A stretch of 64,000 bases of DNA from Fen-1231 sp035286465 (GCA_035286465.1 DATEDF010000070.1:1-64000); one strand, 5' to 3'; counted from the first letter of the stretch, positions 26,292 through 35,269 are shown. Notes: generated by a model not told the origin, from the sequence alone. Made by a program: numbers and translations.

Positions 26292-27209
26292 GTGCGCCGG
26301 CCGCGCCTCGCCCGCGCCTCCATGGTCATGCTCCCCAACGGCTTTACGCTGGCGAGCCTCTTCTTCGGCGTCTTCTCGATCGTCGCCGCGTCCCGGGGCG
26401 ACCACGAGCGCGCGGTCTGGTACATTCTCATCAGCGGCATCTGCGACGCGACCGACGGGCGAGTCGCCCGCGCCACGCGCACGGAAAGCCGCTTCGGCGA
26501 GGAGCTGGACTCTCTCGTGGATGCCCTCTCCTTCGGTCTCGCGCCGGCGCTGCTGATGTACTTCGCCGTGTTGCGCAAGGACGGCTGGGACTGGGTGTTC
26601 GTGTTCCTCTTCGTCGCGTGCGCCGTGATGCGGCTGGCGCGGTTCAACGTCGAGCAGGCCGGCCGGCTCAAGTCCTCGTTCCGCGGCCTCCCCAGCCCCG
26701 CCGCGGGCGGGACACTCGCGACCTACCTCTGGTTCAGTCAGACGCCGCTGTACAACCAGACCCTGATTGGCGACTTGCCGTGGCACACGATGGTGCGTTT
26801 CATGATGGCGGGCCTGGGATTCCTGATGATCAGCAACGTGCCCTACCCCACGTGGCCGACGTTCAGCACGAAGACGTGGCGCGGCGTCGTCGGGCTGCTG
26901 CTCTTCATCGCACTCGCCAGCGGCCTCTTCCTCTTGCCGAAGGAGTTCTTTTTCCCGGTCGGCATGCTGTATGTCGTCTTCGGGCTGGTCGCCGCCGTGG
27001 TGCGGGGGCTCCTTGACCGCCAGGAGCTGGGGAACGGCGAGCTTGGCGCCGATGACGACGCCTTCGAGTTCGCCCACGGATCGTTCGAGAACGGCAGTCA
27101 TGTTCAGGACCAGCAGCACCGGCCCCGTCAGCGCCGTCGCGGCCCCCGTGGCGCGCCGACGCCCCCGGGGCCCCCGGGGCCCACGATGCCGGAGGACCGC
27201 TCCGAATGA
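26292..27209 (+). CDS. pssA: CDP-diacylglycerol-serine O-phosphatidyltransferase
   Basis: 305 residues from GTG 26292, one base after the psd stop. The CDP-alcohol phosphotransferase motif DGRVAR-(8)-G-EEL-D-SLV-D is complete. Several transmembrane helices follow. The last 45 residues are an unusual hydrophilic tail with basic and collagen-like stretches (RRRGPRGAPTPPGPPGP). Makes phosphatidylserine for Psd; the gene order psd-pssA is usual, but here it is embedded in a purine operon. Confidence 0.93.
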   Translation: MRRPRLARASMVMLPNGFTLASLFFGVFSIVAASRGDHERAVWYILISGICDATDGRVARATRTESRFGEELDSLVDALSFGLAPALLMYFAVLRKDGWDWVFVFLFVACAVMRLARFNVEQAGRLKSSFRGLPSPAAGGTLATYLWFSQTPLYNQTLIGDLPWHTMVRFMMAGLGFLMISNVPYPTWPTFSTKTWRGVVGLLLFIALASGLFLLPKEFFFPVGMLYVVFGLVAAVVRGLLDRQELGNGELGADDDAFEFAHGSFENGSHVQDQQHRPRQRRRGPRGAPTPPGPPGPTMPEDRSE

Positions 27210-27472
27210 CGCGCTTTCGCGTGTCCGTGCACATCGTCCCGCGCCAGGGATTGCTCGACCCGCAGGGCAAGGCCGTGTCCGACGCGCTGCACGCCCTCGG
27301 CTTCCACGCGGTCGCCGACGTGCACGTCGGCCGGCATCTCGTCATCGAGACGGAGGCCCAAGACGCGCCCGCTGCCGAGGCGTCGGTGCGTGTCATGTGC
27401 GAGCGGCTGCTCGCCAACCCGGTCACCGAGGATTTCGAGATCGCCCAGTGCGTGGAGGTGGTCGCCGCGTGA
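27206..27472 (+). CDS. purS: phosphoribosylformylglycinamidine synthase subunit PurS
   Basis: 88 residues, the family size. Motifs RQGLLDPQGKAVSDALHALG and the end of a ferredoxin-like fold (LLANPVTEDFEI) are typical. PurS bridges PurL and PurQ in the three-part FGAM synthase. It overlaps pssA (ATGA) and purQ (GTGA). Confidence 0.95.
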   Translation: MTRFRVSVHIVPRQGLLDPQGKAVSDALHALGFHAVADVHVGRHLVIETEAQDAPAAEASVRVMCERLLANPVTEDFEIAQCVEVVAA

Positions 27473-28161
27473 AGATCGGCATCGTGCGCTTCCCGGGCTC
27501 GAACTGCGACGACGACGCGTTCCGCGCCGTCGTGGACTATCTCGGCGAGCAGGCCGTGATGCTGTGGCACAAGGACCACGACCTGCAGGGCTCGGACGTG
27601 ATCATCCTGCCGGGGGGGTTCAGCTACGGCGACTACCTGCGGGCGGGCGCCATCGCGCGCTTCAGCCCGATCATGCGTGAGGTGGTCGCGCACGCGGAGC
27701 GCGGCGCGCCGCTGCTCGGCATCTGCAACGGCTTTCAGATTGCGTGCGAAGCAGGGCTGCTGCCGGGCGCCCTGCTGCGCAACGACAGCCTCCAGTTCCG
27801 TTCGCTCCCCGTGATCGTCAAAGTCGAGCAGACGGCGACGCGCTTCACGGCCGCCGCGGAGGAGGGCCAGCTCCTCACGATCCCCATCGCGCACGGCGAC
27901 GGCCGCTTCACCGCAGACGAGGAGACCATCGCGCGCCTGGAGGGTGAGGGACAGGTCGTCTTCCGCTACACCAACGCCGCCGGCGAATGCACGGCGGACG
28001 CGAATCCCAACGGCTCGATGCGCAACATCGCGGGCGTCGCCAACGCCACGCGGAACGTCGTCGGACTGATGCCACATCCCGAGCGCGCGGTGGACCCGCT
28101 GCTCGGGTCGCGTGACGGGCTTGTCGTTTTCGAGTCCCTGCTCGTCGCCGTCCACGCCTGA
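27469..28161 (+). CDS. purQ: FGAM synthase glutaminase subunit PurQ
   Basis: 230 residues. Class I glutamine amidotransferase: nucleophile Cys in LLGICNGFQI, oxyanion region PGGFSYGDYLRAGA, and the catalytic His-Glu in MPHPERA. Supplies ammonia to PurL. GTG start coupled to purS. Confidence 0.95.
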   Translation: MKIGIVRFPGSNCDDDAFRAVVDYLGEQAVMLWHKDHDLQGSDVIILPGGFSYGDYLRAGAIARFSPIMREVVAHAERGAPLLGICNGFQIACEAGLLPGALLRNDSLQFRSLPVIVKVEQTATRFTAAAEEGQLLTIPIAHGDGRFTADEETIARLEGEGQVVFRYTNAAGECTADANPNGSMRNIAGVANATRNVVGLMPHPERAVDPLLGSRDGLVVFESLLVAVHA

Positions 28162-28174
28162 CCGGAGGAGCCCG

Positions 28175-28771
28175 ATGCGCCCACTCGCAGCCGCCTTCAC
28201 CCTCGCCGTCATGCTCGCGCCGGCGGCGCCCGCCGCGCTCGCGGCACAAGCCGTCGTGGATCCGGGGATGACGAAGGCTCAGGTCGTCGCGGCACTCGGC
28301 CGGCCGGCGGTGGAACGAACGGCGGGAACCGCCACGTATCTCTACTACCGGAACGGTGTCGAGCGCACGGCCGGGATGAGCGACATCGTGGTGCTCGAGG
28401 ACGACAAGGTCGTGGACGCCATCTTCCGCTCGAGCGCGCGGAAGTACAGCGGGAAGAGTTCGTCGCCCGCCGCGATCCCCGCCGAGGTCGCGCGCAAGCA
28501 CCCTCCGGTGACGCCGCCGCCCGAGGCACCGATGGCCGCGCCGGCCGTTCCGGCGGCGGCCCCTGCCCCCGCCCCGCCGAGCGGGGCCAGGGCGACGCAG
28601 AAGATGCCCGCCGAGAAAGCGCAGGAAGCCCAGATCGTGGCGCCCGTGCCGCCCGCGCGTTCGGCGATCCTCGAGAGGGAGAAGGCGGCGGCGAGAGCCG
28701 CGGACTCCGCCAAGGCCGCGAAGGCCGCGAAGACCGACTCGAGCGCCGCCAAGAAGAAGCCCCAGACCTGA
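28175..28771 (+). CDS. secreted BamE/SmpA-like protein with Pro/Ala-rich tail
   Basis: 198 residues. A good ribosome site (GGAGGAG) precedes the ATG. A signal peptide (residues 1-24, ALAAQA) leads into a short SmpA/BamE-like fold: GMTKAQVVAALGRPAVERTA, then TYLYYRNG. The second half is a low-complexity linker of Pro and Ala, then a Lys/Ala helix ending AKKKPQT. There is no lipobox Cys, unlike true BamE. It lies between purQ and purL; a role in envelope assembly is only suggested. Confidence 0.65.
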   Translation: MRPLAAAFTLAVMLAPAAPAALAAQAVVDPGMTKAQVVAALGRPAVERTAGTATYLYYRNGVERTAGMSDIVVLEDDKVVDAIFRSSARKYSGKSSSPAAIPAEVARKHPPVTPPPEAPMAAPAVPAAAPAPAPPSGARATQKMPAEKAQEAQIVAPVPPARSAILEREKAAARAADSAKAAKAAKTDSSAAKKKPQT

Positions 28772-28805
28772 ATCGGGGTCACCCACTCCAACGCCCGATA
28801 TTCCC

Positions 28806-29141
28806 GTGCCCGACCATCGTAGTTCCCAGCCCGTCCACGCCAAGCCGAGCAAGAACGAGGACGAGTACTTCCTCAAGCTCGACGCCGAGCTCATCAAGGG
28901 AATGCGCGACAAGCTCGACGCGGAGCGCGCGAACCAGGAACGCAAGACGCATTACATGAAGTGCCCGAAGTGCGGCGCCGACCTCAGGGAGACGGACTAC
29001 CAGCACGTGAAGGTGGACGTCTGTCCCGACTGCGGCGGGACGTGGTTCGACGCCGGTGAGATCGAGATGCTGGCGCAGGTCAAGGAGCATCGCGCGGGCA
29101 GCTTCCTCGCGGACCTCTTCCGCGGACTCGGCGGCCGGTGA
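28806..29141 (+). CDS. small TFIIB-type zinc-ribbon protein
   Basis: 111 residues from a GTG. The centre holds a zinc ribbon CPKCGADL and VDVCPDCGGTWFDAGEIE, the zf-TFIIB family signature. The N-terminal half is a charged helix (EDEYFLKLDAELIKGMRDKL). Such proteins are common in bacteria but uncharacterised. It overlaps purL by GTGA, which suggests a link to the operon rather than independent expression. Confidence 0.75.
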   Translation: MPDHRSSQPVHAKPSKNEDEYFLKLDAELIKGMRDKLDAERANQERKTHYMKCPKCGADLRETDYQHVKVDVCPDCGGTWFDAGEIEMLAQVKEHRAGSFLADLFRGLGGR

Positions 29142-31444
29142 CGGCGGTTCCCCGCCCCGGCGACCCGGCCGTCACACCGGCGCTCGTCGCCGAGCACGGG
29201 CTCACGCCGGACGAATACGACCGGCTCGTGGCGATGCTCGGACGGACGCCGACGTTCACCGAGCTGGGCATCGTGAGTGCGCTCTGGAACGAACATTGCT
29301 CGTACAAGCACTCGCGGCACCTCCTCCGCTCGCTCCCGACGAGCGCGCCCTGGGTGTTGCAGGGCCCCGGGGAGAACGCGGGCGTCATCCGCATCGGTGA
29401 TGGTCTGGCGGTGGCATTCAAGATCGAGTCGCACAATCACCCGTCGGCCGTCGAGCCCTACCAGGGCGCCGCGACGGGCGTCGGCGGGATCCTGCGCGAC
29501 GTGTTCACGATGGGTGCGCGTCCGATCGCGATGCTCAACTCGCTCCGCTTCGGGTCGCTCGAACGTCCCCGCGTGCGCTACCTCGTGAGCGGCGTGGTGA
29601 AGGGGATCGGCGACTACGGCAACTGCGTCGGCATCCCGACGGTGGCGGGCGACGTGATGTTCGACCCGGCGTACGAAGGGAACCCGCTGGTCAACGCGAT
29701 GTGTGTCGGCCTCCTGCGCGAAGCGGAGCTGATGCGCGCCAAGGCCCAGGGCGTCGGCAACCCCGTGATGGCCGTCGGCGCGCGCACGGGGCGCGACGGG
29801 ATTCACGGCGCGTCCTTCGCGTCGGAGGATCTCTCGCACGAGAGCGACGCGAAGCGCCCGCGAGTGCAGGTGGGCGACCCGTTCACGGAGAAACTGCTGC
29901 TCGAAGCAACGCTCGAGCTGATTGCGAGCGGCCACGTGGTCGCGATTCAGGACATGGGCGCGGCCGGGCTCACCTCCTCGAGCGCGGAGATGGCCGCGCG
30001 AGGCGACGTCGGGGTGACGATCGACGTGCTCAGGATGCCGGTGCGCGAGCGCGGGATGACGCCGTACGAGATCCTCCTGAGCGAGTCGCAGGAGCGGATG
30101 CTCGTCGTCGTGCGGAAGGGACGCGAGCAGGAAGTCCGCGCGATCCTCTCCAAGTGGGACCTCACCGCGGAGGTGATCGGCACGGTGATCGCGGAGCCGG
30201 TCTATCGGGTCACCGAAGGCGATCGCGTCGTGGCCGAGTTCCCGGGCACGCGCCTCGTCACCGACTGCCCGCAGTACCGTCCGGAGGGTCGCGAGAGCCG
30301 GGAGATCGCGGCGTTGCGCGCGCGCGAGGTGGGCGCCATCCGCGAGCGCGCGGAGGAGCGCGACCCCGCGTGGACGCTGACCCGGCTCCTCGAGTCGCCG
30401 ACGATCGCGAGCAAGCGCTGGATCTACACGCAGTACGATTCCACCGTTCGCACGAACACGGTGCTCGGCCCGGGCGCCGGCGACGCCGCGGTGCTGCGCA
30501 TCCCGGGAAGCCGGAAGGCGCTGGCGCTCAAGACCGACTGCAATGGCCGCTACGTGTACCTCGAACCACGTACCGGGGGGCGGATCGCGGTCGCGGAGTG
30601 CGCGCGCAACGTGGCGTGCGTGGGCGCCCGCCCGATGGCCGTCACCAACTGCCTCAATTTCGGAAACCCGAAGCGTCCCGGGATCTTCTGGCAGTTCTCC
30701 GAGGCCGTGGGCGGGATCGCCGAGGCGTGCACGGCGCTTGGGACGCCGGTGACGGGCGGCAACGTCTCGTTCTACAACGAGAGCCCCGGCGGCGCGGTCT
30801 ACCCGACGCCCGTGATCGGGATGGTGGGACTCCTCGACGATGTTTCCCACGCGACGCCGATGGGGTTCCGCACGCCGGGCGACGCCATCCTCCTGCTTGG
30901 CGAACCGACGGACGAGCTGGGTGCGAGCGAGTACCTCGCGTGGATTCACGGCGTCGTCGCGGGCGCGCCGCCCGCGTGCAACCTCGCGCGCGAGCGCGCG
31001 CTGATCGAGACGTTGCTCGAGGCCATCCGAGCCGGCCACGTGCGGTCGGCGCACGACTGCAGCGAGGGCGGCCTCGCGATCGCGCTGGCCGAATGTGCGA
31101 TTGCCGATTCCGCGCGGCCGCTCGGTGCCGCCGTGGATCTCTCCGCCTGGGGCACGCTGGCGCTCCGCACCCTGCTCTTCGGCGAGGCACAGGGGCGCGC
31201 GGTCATCTCCACCGCGCGACCCGCCGACGTGCTGGCGATCGCGGTGCGCCAGGGAGTGCCGGCGCGCGCGATCGGCGAGGTGCGGCCGGCGGTGGACGGC
31301 TTCGCCATCGTCGCGGGCGCCGCCACGCTGCGCATCTCCCCGTTCGCGCTGCGCGCGGCCTATCACGACGCCCTGCCGCGGGCGATGAGCCGGGTGAGCG
31401 CGGAGACGGTCGTGGATGACCTCGCCGCCGGAGCGCCGGTCTGA
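29138..31444 (+). CDS. purL: FGAM synthase large subunit PurL
   Basis: 768 residues, small-type PurL that needs PurS and PurQ. Recognised from ALWNEHCSYKHSRH, ESHNHPSAVEPYQGAATGVG (ATP-binding loop) and AQDMGAAGLT-type IQDMGAAGLTSSS, and the second half GPGAGDAAVLR. Converts FGAR to FGAM. The stop shares one base with the purF start. Confidence 0.97.
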   Translation: MTAVPRPGDPAVTPALVAEHGLTPDEYDRLVAMLGRTPTFTELGIVSALWNEHCSYKHSRHLLRSLPTSAPWVLQGPGENAGVIRIGDGLAVAFKIESHNHPSAVEPYQGAATGVGGILRDVFTMGARPIAMLNSLRFGSLERPRVRYLVSGVVKGIGDYGNCVGIPTVAGDVMFDPAYEGNPLVNAMCVGLLREAELMRAKAQGVGNPVMAVGARTGRDGIHGASFASEDLSHESDAKRPRVQVGDPFTEKLLLEATLELIASGHVVAIQDMGAAGLTSSSAEMAARGDVGVTIDVLRMPVRERGMTPYEILLSESQERMLVVVRKGREQEVRAILSKWDLTAEVIGTVIAEPVYRVTEGDRVVAEFPGTRLVTDCPQYRPEGRESREIAALRAREVGAIRERAEERDPAWTLTRLLESPTIASKRWIYTQYDSTVRTNTVLGPGAGDAAVLRIPGSRKALALKTDCNGRYVYLEPRTGGRIAVAECARNVACVGARPMAVTNCLNFGNPKRPGIFWQFSEAVGGIAEACTALGTPVTGGNVSFYNESPGGAVYPTPVIGMVGLLDDVSHATPMGFRTPGDAILLLGEPTDELGASEYLAWIHGVVAGAPPACNLARERALIETLLEAIRAGHVRSAHDCSEGGLAIALAECAIADSARPLGAAVDLSAWGTLALRTLLFGEAQGRAVISTARPADVLAIAVRQGVPARAIGEVRPAVDGFAIVAGAATLRISPFALRAAYHDALPRAMSRVSAETVVDDLAAGAPV

Positions 31445-32820
31445 TGTGCGGCATCTTCGGGGTGAGCGGCCATCCGGACGCGGCGGCGCTCACGCACCTC
31501 GGGTTGTACGCCCTGCAGCACCGCGGGCAGGAGTCGGCCGGGATCGTCGCGGTCGGCGGTGGCCGCGCGCACGGTCTGCGCGCGATGGGCCTCGTCGGCG
31601 AGAAGTTCGGGCCCGAGGCGCTCCAGTCGCTGCCCGGGTCCACCGCCGTCGGGCACACGCGCTATTCGACCGCGGGATCGTCCACGCTCGAGAACGCGCA
31701 GCCCGCGCTCGTGAACTTCAAGGGCGGGCATATCGCGCTGGCGCACAACGGCAACCTCGTGAACGCCACGGAGATTCGCGCCGAGCTGGAGTCGCACGGC
31801 TCGATCTTCAGCTCGACGATGGACTCCGAGGTGATCGTGCACCGACTGGCCCGCGGGACCGCGGCGACGCCCGAGGGCCGGCTCGCCGAAGCGCTCCAGG
31901 GCCTCGAGGGAGCGTACTCGCTGCTCGTGCTAATCAACGAGACGCTGCTTGCGGCGCGCGATCCACGCGGCTGGCGACCGCTGGTGATGGGGCGCCTGGG
32001 CGAGGCCGTGGTGTTCGCGTCGGAGACCTGCGCGCTCGACATCGTCGGCGCGACCGTCGAGCGTGAGGTGGCGCCGGGCGAGATCGTCGCGGTGGACGCG
32101 CGCGGGCTCCGCACGCTGCAGGCGCCGCCCGCCGCGGAGTTGCAGCGGTGCGTCTTCGAGTTCGTCTACTTCGCGCGCCCCGACAGCCAGGTGTTCGGCG
32201 GCTCGGTGGACCGGGCTCGCCGCTCGCTCGGCCGCCAGCTCGCGAAGGAGCATCCCGCGCCGGGCGCCGACCTCGTCTTCGCGGTGCCCGACTCCTCGAA
32301 CGCTGCCGCCCTGGGGTTCTCGGAGGCATCGGGACTGCCCCTCGAGCACGCGCTCATCCGCAACCACTACGTCGGCCGGACGTTCATCCAGCCGACACAG
32401 CAGGGGCGCGACGAGAAGGTGAAGGTGAAGTACAATCCGGTGCGCGAGATCCTCGCGGGCAAGAGCGTGGTGATGGTGGACGACTCGATCGTGCGCGGCA
32501 CGACGACGCGCGGCCTGGTCGCGATGATCCGCCACGCCGGCGCGCGCGAAGTGCATATGCGCGTCTCGTCGCCCCCCATCACCGGGTCGTGCTGGTACGG
32601 CATTGACACGCCGGACAAGTCGCAGCTCATCGCGGCGCGCCTCAGCGTGAGCGAAATCGCGAAGGAGATCGGCGTGGACTCGCTCGGCTACATCTCGCTG
32701 GAGGGGATGCTGCACGCGGTGCCGGGCGGACCGACCGGATTCTGCCACGCCTGTTTCTCGGGCCGGTATCCGACGAGACCGCCGACGATCGCGGCGAAGA
32801 ATCGCCTCGGGGGGAGCTGA
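31444..32820 (+). CDS. purF: amidophosphoribosyltransferase
   Basis: 458 residues. Begins Met-Cys-Gly, so Cys2 is the glutaminase nucleophile after Met removal and there is no propeptide. The PRPP loop VVMVDDSIVRGTT is at 342-354. Four cysteines at the Bacillus-type [4Fe-4S] positions are present: C236 (RCVFEFVYFARPDS), C383 (GSCWYGIDT), C434 and C437 (FCHACFSGRYP). First committed step of purine synthesis, feedback-controlled by nucleotides. Last gene of the run. Confidence 0.96.
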   Translation: MCGIFGVSGHPDAAALTHLGLYALQHRGQESAGIVAVGGGRAHGLRAMGLVGEKFGPEALQSLPGSTAVGHTRYSTAGSSTLENAQPALVNFKGGHIALAHNGNLVNATEIRAELESHGSIFSSTMDSEVIVHRLARGTAATPEGRLAEALQGLEGAYSLLVLINETLLAARDPRGWRPLVMGRLGEAVVFASETCALDIVGATVEREVAPGEIVAVDARGLRTLQAPPAAELQRCVFEFVYFARPDSQVFGGSVDRARRSLGRQLAKEHPAPGADLVFAVPDSSNAAALGFSEASGLPLEHALIRNHYVGRTFIQPTQQGRDEKVKVKYNPVREILAGKSVVMVDDSIVRGTTTRGLVAMIRHAGAREVHMRVSSPPITGSCWYGIDTPDKSQLIAARLSVSEIAKEIGVDSLGYISLEGMLHAVPGGPTGFCHACFSGRYPTRPPTIAAKNRLGGS

Positions 32821-32857
32821 AGGCCCGAAGCCGTCAACCGCCGACCGGAAGCCCCGC

Positions 32858-32888
32858 TTGACACATCAATACATCTCGATATATTGAT
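32858..32888 (+). promoter_or_regulatory. arsR promoter with overlapping palindromic operator
   Basis: TTGACA (32858-32863), 16-bp spacer, TATATT (32880-32885). The dyad ATCAATA (32865-32871), 10 bp, TATTGAT (32882-32888) covers spacer and -10; inner ATC and GAT also pair. This fits an ArsR/SmtB-type operator. The ATG at 32893 is the eighth base after the -10, so the mRNA is probably leaderless. Confidence 0.75.
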
Positions 32889-32892
32889 GGGT

Positions 32893-33297
32893 ATGCCGTT
32901 CGCCCCTGCTCGTGCCCGGCTCCGCGCGCGTTCCAAACCGGGAACCGGCGCGCCCGCCACGACGCCCGCCACGACGCCCGCCACGGCGCCCGCCACGGCG
33001 CCCGCCACGGCGCCCGACGTCTTTCGCGCGCTGTCGGACGCCACGCGGCTCCGCGTTCTCGACCTGCTCCGCGACGGCGAGCGCTGCGTCTGCGAGCTGG
33101 AAGCGGCACTCGACACGGGCCAGTCACTCCTCTCGTTCCATCTCAAGACCCTGCGCGAGGCGGGTCTCGTGACCTACCGCAAGGAAGGGCGCTGGGCGCA
33201 CTATCGTCTCTCCGACGCGGGACTGCGGCAGGCACACGACGTCGTCGCCGCCATCCGTCAACCGAAGCACCGCAAGCTCCCCCTCAAATGCTGTTGA
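32893..33297 (+). CDS. arsR: ArsR-family arsenic-responsive repressor
   Basis: 134 residues. A winged helix from DVFRALSDATRLRVLDLL; the arsenite site of classical ArsR is present as ERCVCELE (C65, C67), and the protein ends in KCC (C133, C134), a possible third ligand. Residues 19-41 are a low-complexity PAT linker encoded by 12-bp repeats, so the true structured protein starts near 42. Arsenite binding should release the operator just upstream. First gene of arsR-arsM-acr3. Confidence 0.9.
   Translation: MPFAPARARLRARSKPGTGAPATTPATTPATAPATAPATAPDVFRALSDATRLRVLDLLRDGERCVCELEAALDTGQSLLSFHLKTLREAGLVTYRKEGRWAHYRLSDAGLRQAHDVVAAIRQPKHRKLPLKCC
32951..33010 (+). repeat. five tandem copies of a 12-bp unit inside arsR
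   Basis: CGCCCGCCACGA/G repeated five times in phase with the reading frame, giving PATT/PATA repeats. Copy number could vary by slippage without breaking the frame, changing linker length only. Confidence 0.9.
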
Positions 33298-33300
33298 GCC

Positions 33301-34119
33301 ATGACTTCGACCCCTGACATCAAGTCCATCGTGCGCGCGCGGTACGGGCGTGCCGCCCTCGCCGTCGTGGAAGGCAACAAGGGGAACTGTTGCGGCACCG
33401 GTAGCTGCGGCTGCGATGATCCCATCACCTCGAACCTGTACGAGCAAGCGGAAGTCGCGGGCATACCCGCGGCCGCCGTGCTGGCCTCGCTCGGGTGCGG
33501 CAATCCGACGGCGCTCGCGGAACTGCGACCTGGCGAGACCGTGCTTGACCTCGGCTCGGGCGGCGGCATTGACGTCCTCCTCTCCGCGCAGCGCGTCGGC
33601 CCCACGGGAAAGGCCTACGGTCTCGACATGACCGATGAGATGCTCGCGCTCGCCCGTGCGAACCAGCGTGCCGCGGGCGTGGAGAACGTGGAGTTCCTCA
33701 AGGGCGACATCGAGGCCATCCCGCTCCCCGACGCGTCGGTGGACGTGATCATCTCCAACTGCGTCATCAATCTGGCCGCCGACAAGCGCCGGGTGCTGGC
33801 CGAGGCGTTCCGCGTGCTCAGGCCGGGTGGGCGCTTCGCCGTGTCGGACATCGTCGTGCGCGGCGAGGTGAGCACGGAGGTGCGCGCTTCCGTGGAACTC
33901 TGGGTCGGCTGCATCGCCGGGGCGCTCGAGGAGGGGGAGTTCCTCGCGCTGCTGCGCTCGGCGGGATTCGCGCATCCCTCCATCGAGCCCACGCGCGTCT
34001 ACCGGGCCGATGACGTGCGCACCTTCGCCGGCGGCACGGGGCTCGACGTGGAGCGCATCGCCACCGAGATTGACGCCAAGTTCATCAGCGGCTTCGTGAG
34101 GGCTACGAAACCGAGCTGA
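33301..34119 (+). CDS. arsM: arsenite S-adenosylmethionine methyltransferase
   Basis: 272 residues. Class I methyltransferase with SAM loop VLDLGSGGGIDVLL. The three arsenic-binding cysteines of ArsM are at C66 (SLGCGNP), C154 (ISNCVIN) and C204 (WVGCIAG). An N-terminal Cys cluster (C30, C31, C36, C38) is typical of bacterial ArsM. It methylates As(III) to mono- to trimethyl forms that can leave the cell. Three bases after arsR. Confidence 0.95.
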   Translation: MTSTPDIKSIVRARYGRAALAVVEGNKGNCCGTGSCGCDDPITSNLYEQAEVAGIPAAAVLASLGCGNPTALAELRPGETVLDLGSGGGIDVLLSAQRVGPTGKAYGLDMTDEMLALARANQRAAGVENVEFLKGDIEAIPLPDASVDVIISNCVINLAADKRRVLAEAFRVLRPGGRFAVSDIVVRGEVSTEVRASVELWVGCIAGALEEGEFLALLRSAGFAHPSIEPTRVYRADDVRTFAGGTGLDVERIATEIDAKFISGFVRATKPS

Positions 34120-34129
34120 GGACCTCGCG

Positions 34130-35203
34130 ATGGCCGGACGGCCGAAGCGCCTGGCGTTCTTCGAGCGCTACCTGTCGGCGTGGGTCCTCGCCTGCATGGG
34201 CGCGGGCATCACACTCGGCAAGGTGCTCCCGGGCCTCACGGCGAGCCTCTCACGCTACGAGTTCGGCCAGGACTCGCACGTCAACGTCCCGATTGCCGTG
34301 CTCATCTGGCTGATGATCTATCCGATGATGCTGAAGATCGAGTTCGCCTCGGTGGCGGGCGTGTCGCGGCGACCGAAGGGACTGTTCATCACGCTCGTGG
34401 TCAACTGGCTGGTCAAGCCGTTCAGCATGGCCTTCCTGGCCTGGCTCTTTCTGCAGAAGGTCTTCGCGCCGTTCATCGCCGCCGGGGAGGCGCAGGGCTA
34501 CACCGCGGGGCTCATCATCCTCGCGGCCGCACCGTGCACCGCGATGGTGTTCGTCTGGAGCTACCTGACGGACGGCGACTCGGCGTACACGCTCGCCCAG
34601 GTCGCCATCAACGATCTCATCATGCTGGTCGTGTTCGCGCCGATCGTGATGTTCCTGCTCGGCGTGGCGAATGTCGTGGTGCCGATGGACGTGCTCGTGA
34701 CGTCAGTCGTCGTCTTCATCGTCATTCCGCTGGCGGCCGGATACGCGAGTCGCACATTGCTGATCCGTCACCGGGGCGCCGAGTGGTTCGACCAGCGGTT
34801 TCTGCCCGTCTTCAAGCCGGTCACGATGCTGGCGCTGCTCGCGACGCTCGTCCTGATCTTCGCGTTTCAGGCGGACAACATTCTCCGCAACTGGATCGCG
34901 GTGGTGCTGATCGCCATCCCGATCCTGATCCAGGTCTACTTCAACTCCGGGCTCACCTACCTCCTGATGCGGCGCTTCGGCGTGCCGCACAACGTCGCGT
35001 CGCCGGGTGCCCTGATCGGCGCGAGCAACTTCTTCGAGCTGGCGGTCGCCGTGGCGATCACGCTGTTCGGGCCGACGTCCGGCGCCGCGCTGGCGACGGT
35101 CGTCGGCGTCCTCGTGGAGGTGCCCGTGATGCTGTCGGTTTGCCACGCGTGCGTCTCGTCGCGGGAATGGTATGACCGCGGCCTCGTCGCGCAAGCCGCG
35201 TAG
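34130..35203 (+). CDS. acr3: ACR3-type arsenite efflux transporter
   Basis: 357 residues with about ten transmembrane helices. The conserved Cys of the family is C135 in LAAAPCTAMVFVWS; GASNFFELAVAVAI near the end carries the conserved Glu. Exports As(III) by the membrane potential. Last gene of the arsenic operon, stopping 67 bp before the ssrA terminator that faces it. Confidence 0.95.
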   Translation: MAGRPKRLAFFERYLSAWVLACMGAGITLGKVLPGLTASLSRYEFGQDSHVNVPIAVLIWLMIYPMMLKIEFASVAGVSRRPKGLFITLVVNWLVKPFSMAFLAWLFLQKVFAPFIAAGEAQGYTAGLIILAAAPCTAMVFVWSYLTDGDSAYTLAQVAINDLIMLVVFAPIVMFLLGVANVVVPMDVLVTSVVVFIVIPLAAGYASRTLLIRHRGAEWFDQRFLPVFKPVTMLALLATLVLIFAFQADNILRNWIAVVLIAIPILIQVYFNSGLTYLLMRRFGVPHNVASPGALIGASNFFELAVAVAITLFGPTSGAALATVVGVLVEVPVMLSVCHACVSSREWYDRGLVAQAA

Positions 35204-35269
35204 GTCTGCGACCGCGGCCTCATCGCGCCAACCGCCGTGGTCGCGCCGACGTCCCGATGGTCGCAACGG

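Noticed and set aside
32951..33010. Possible CRISPR-like array in arsR
   Set aside because: Units are contiguous 12-mers without spacers and in reading frame.
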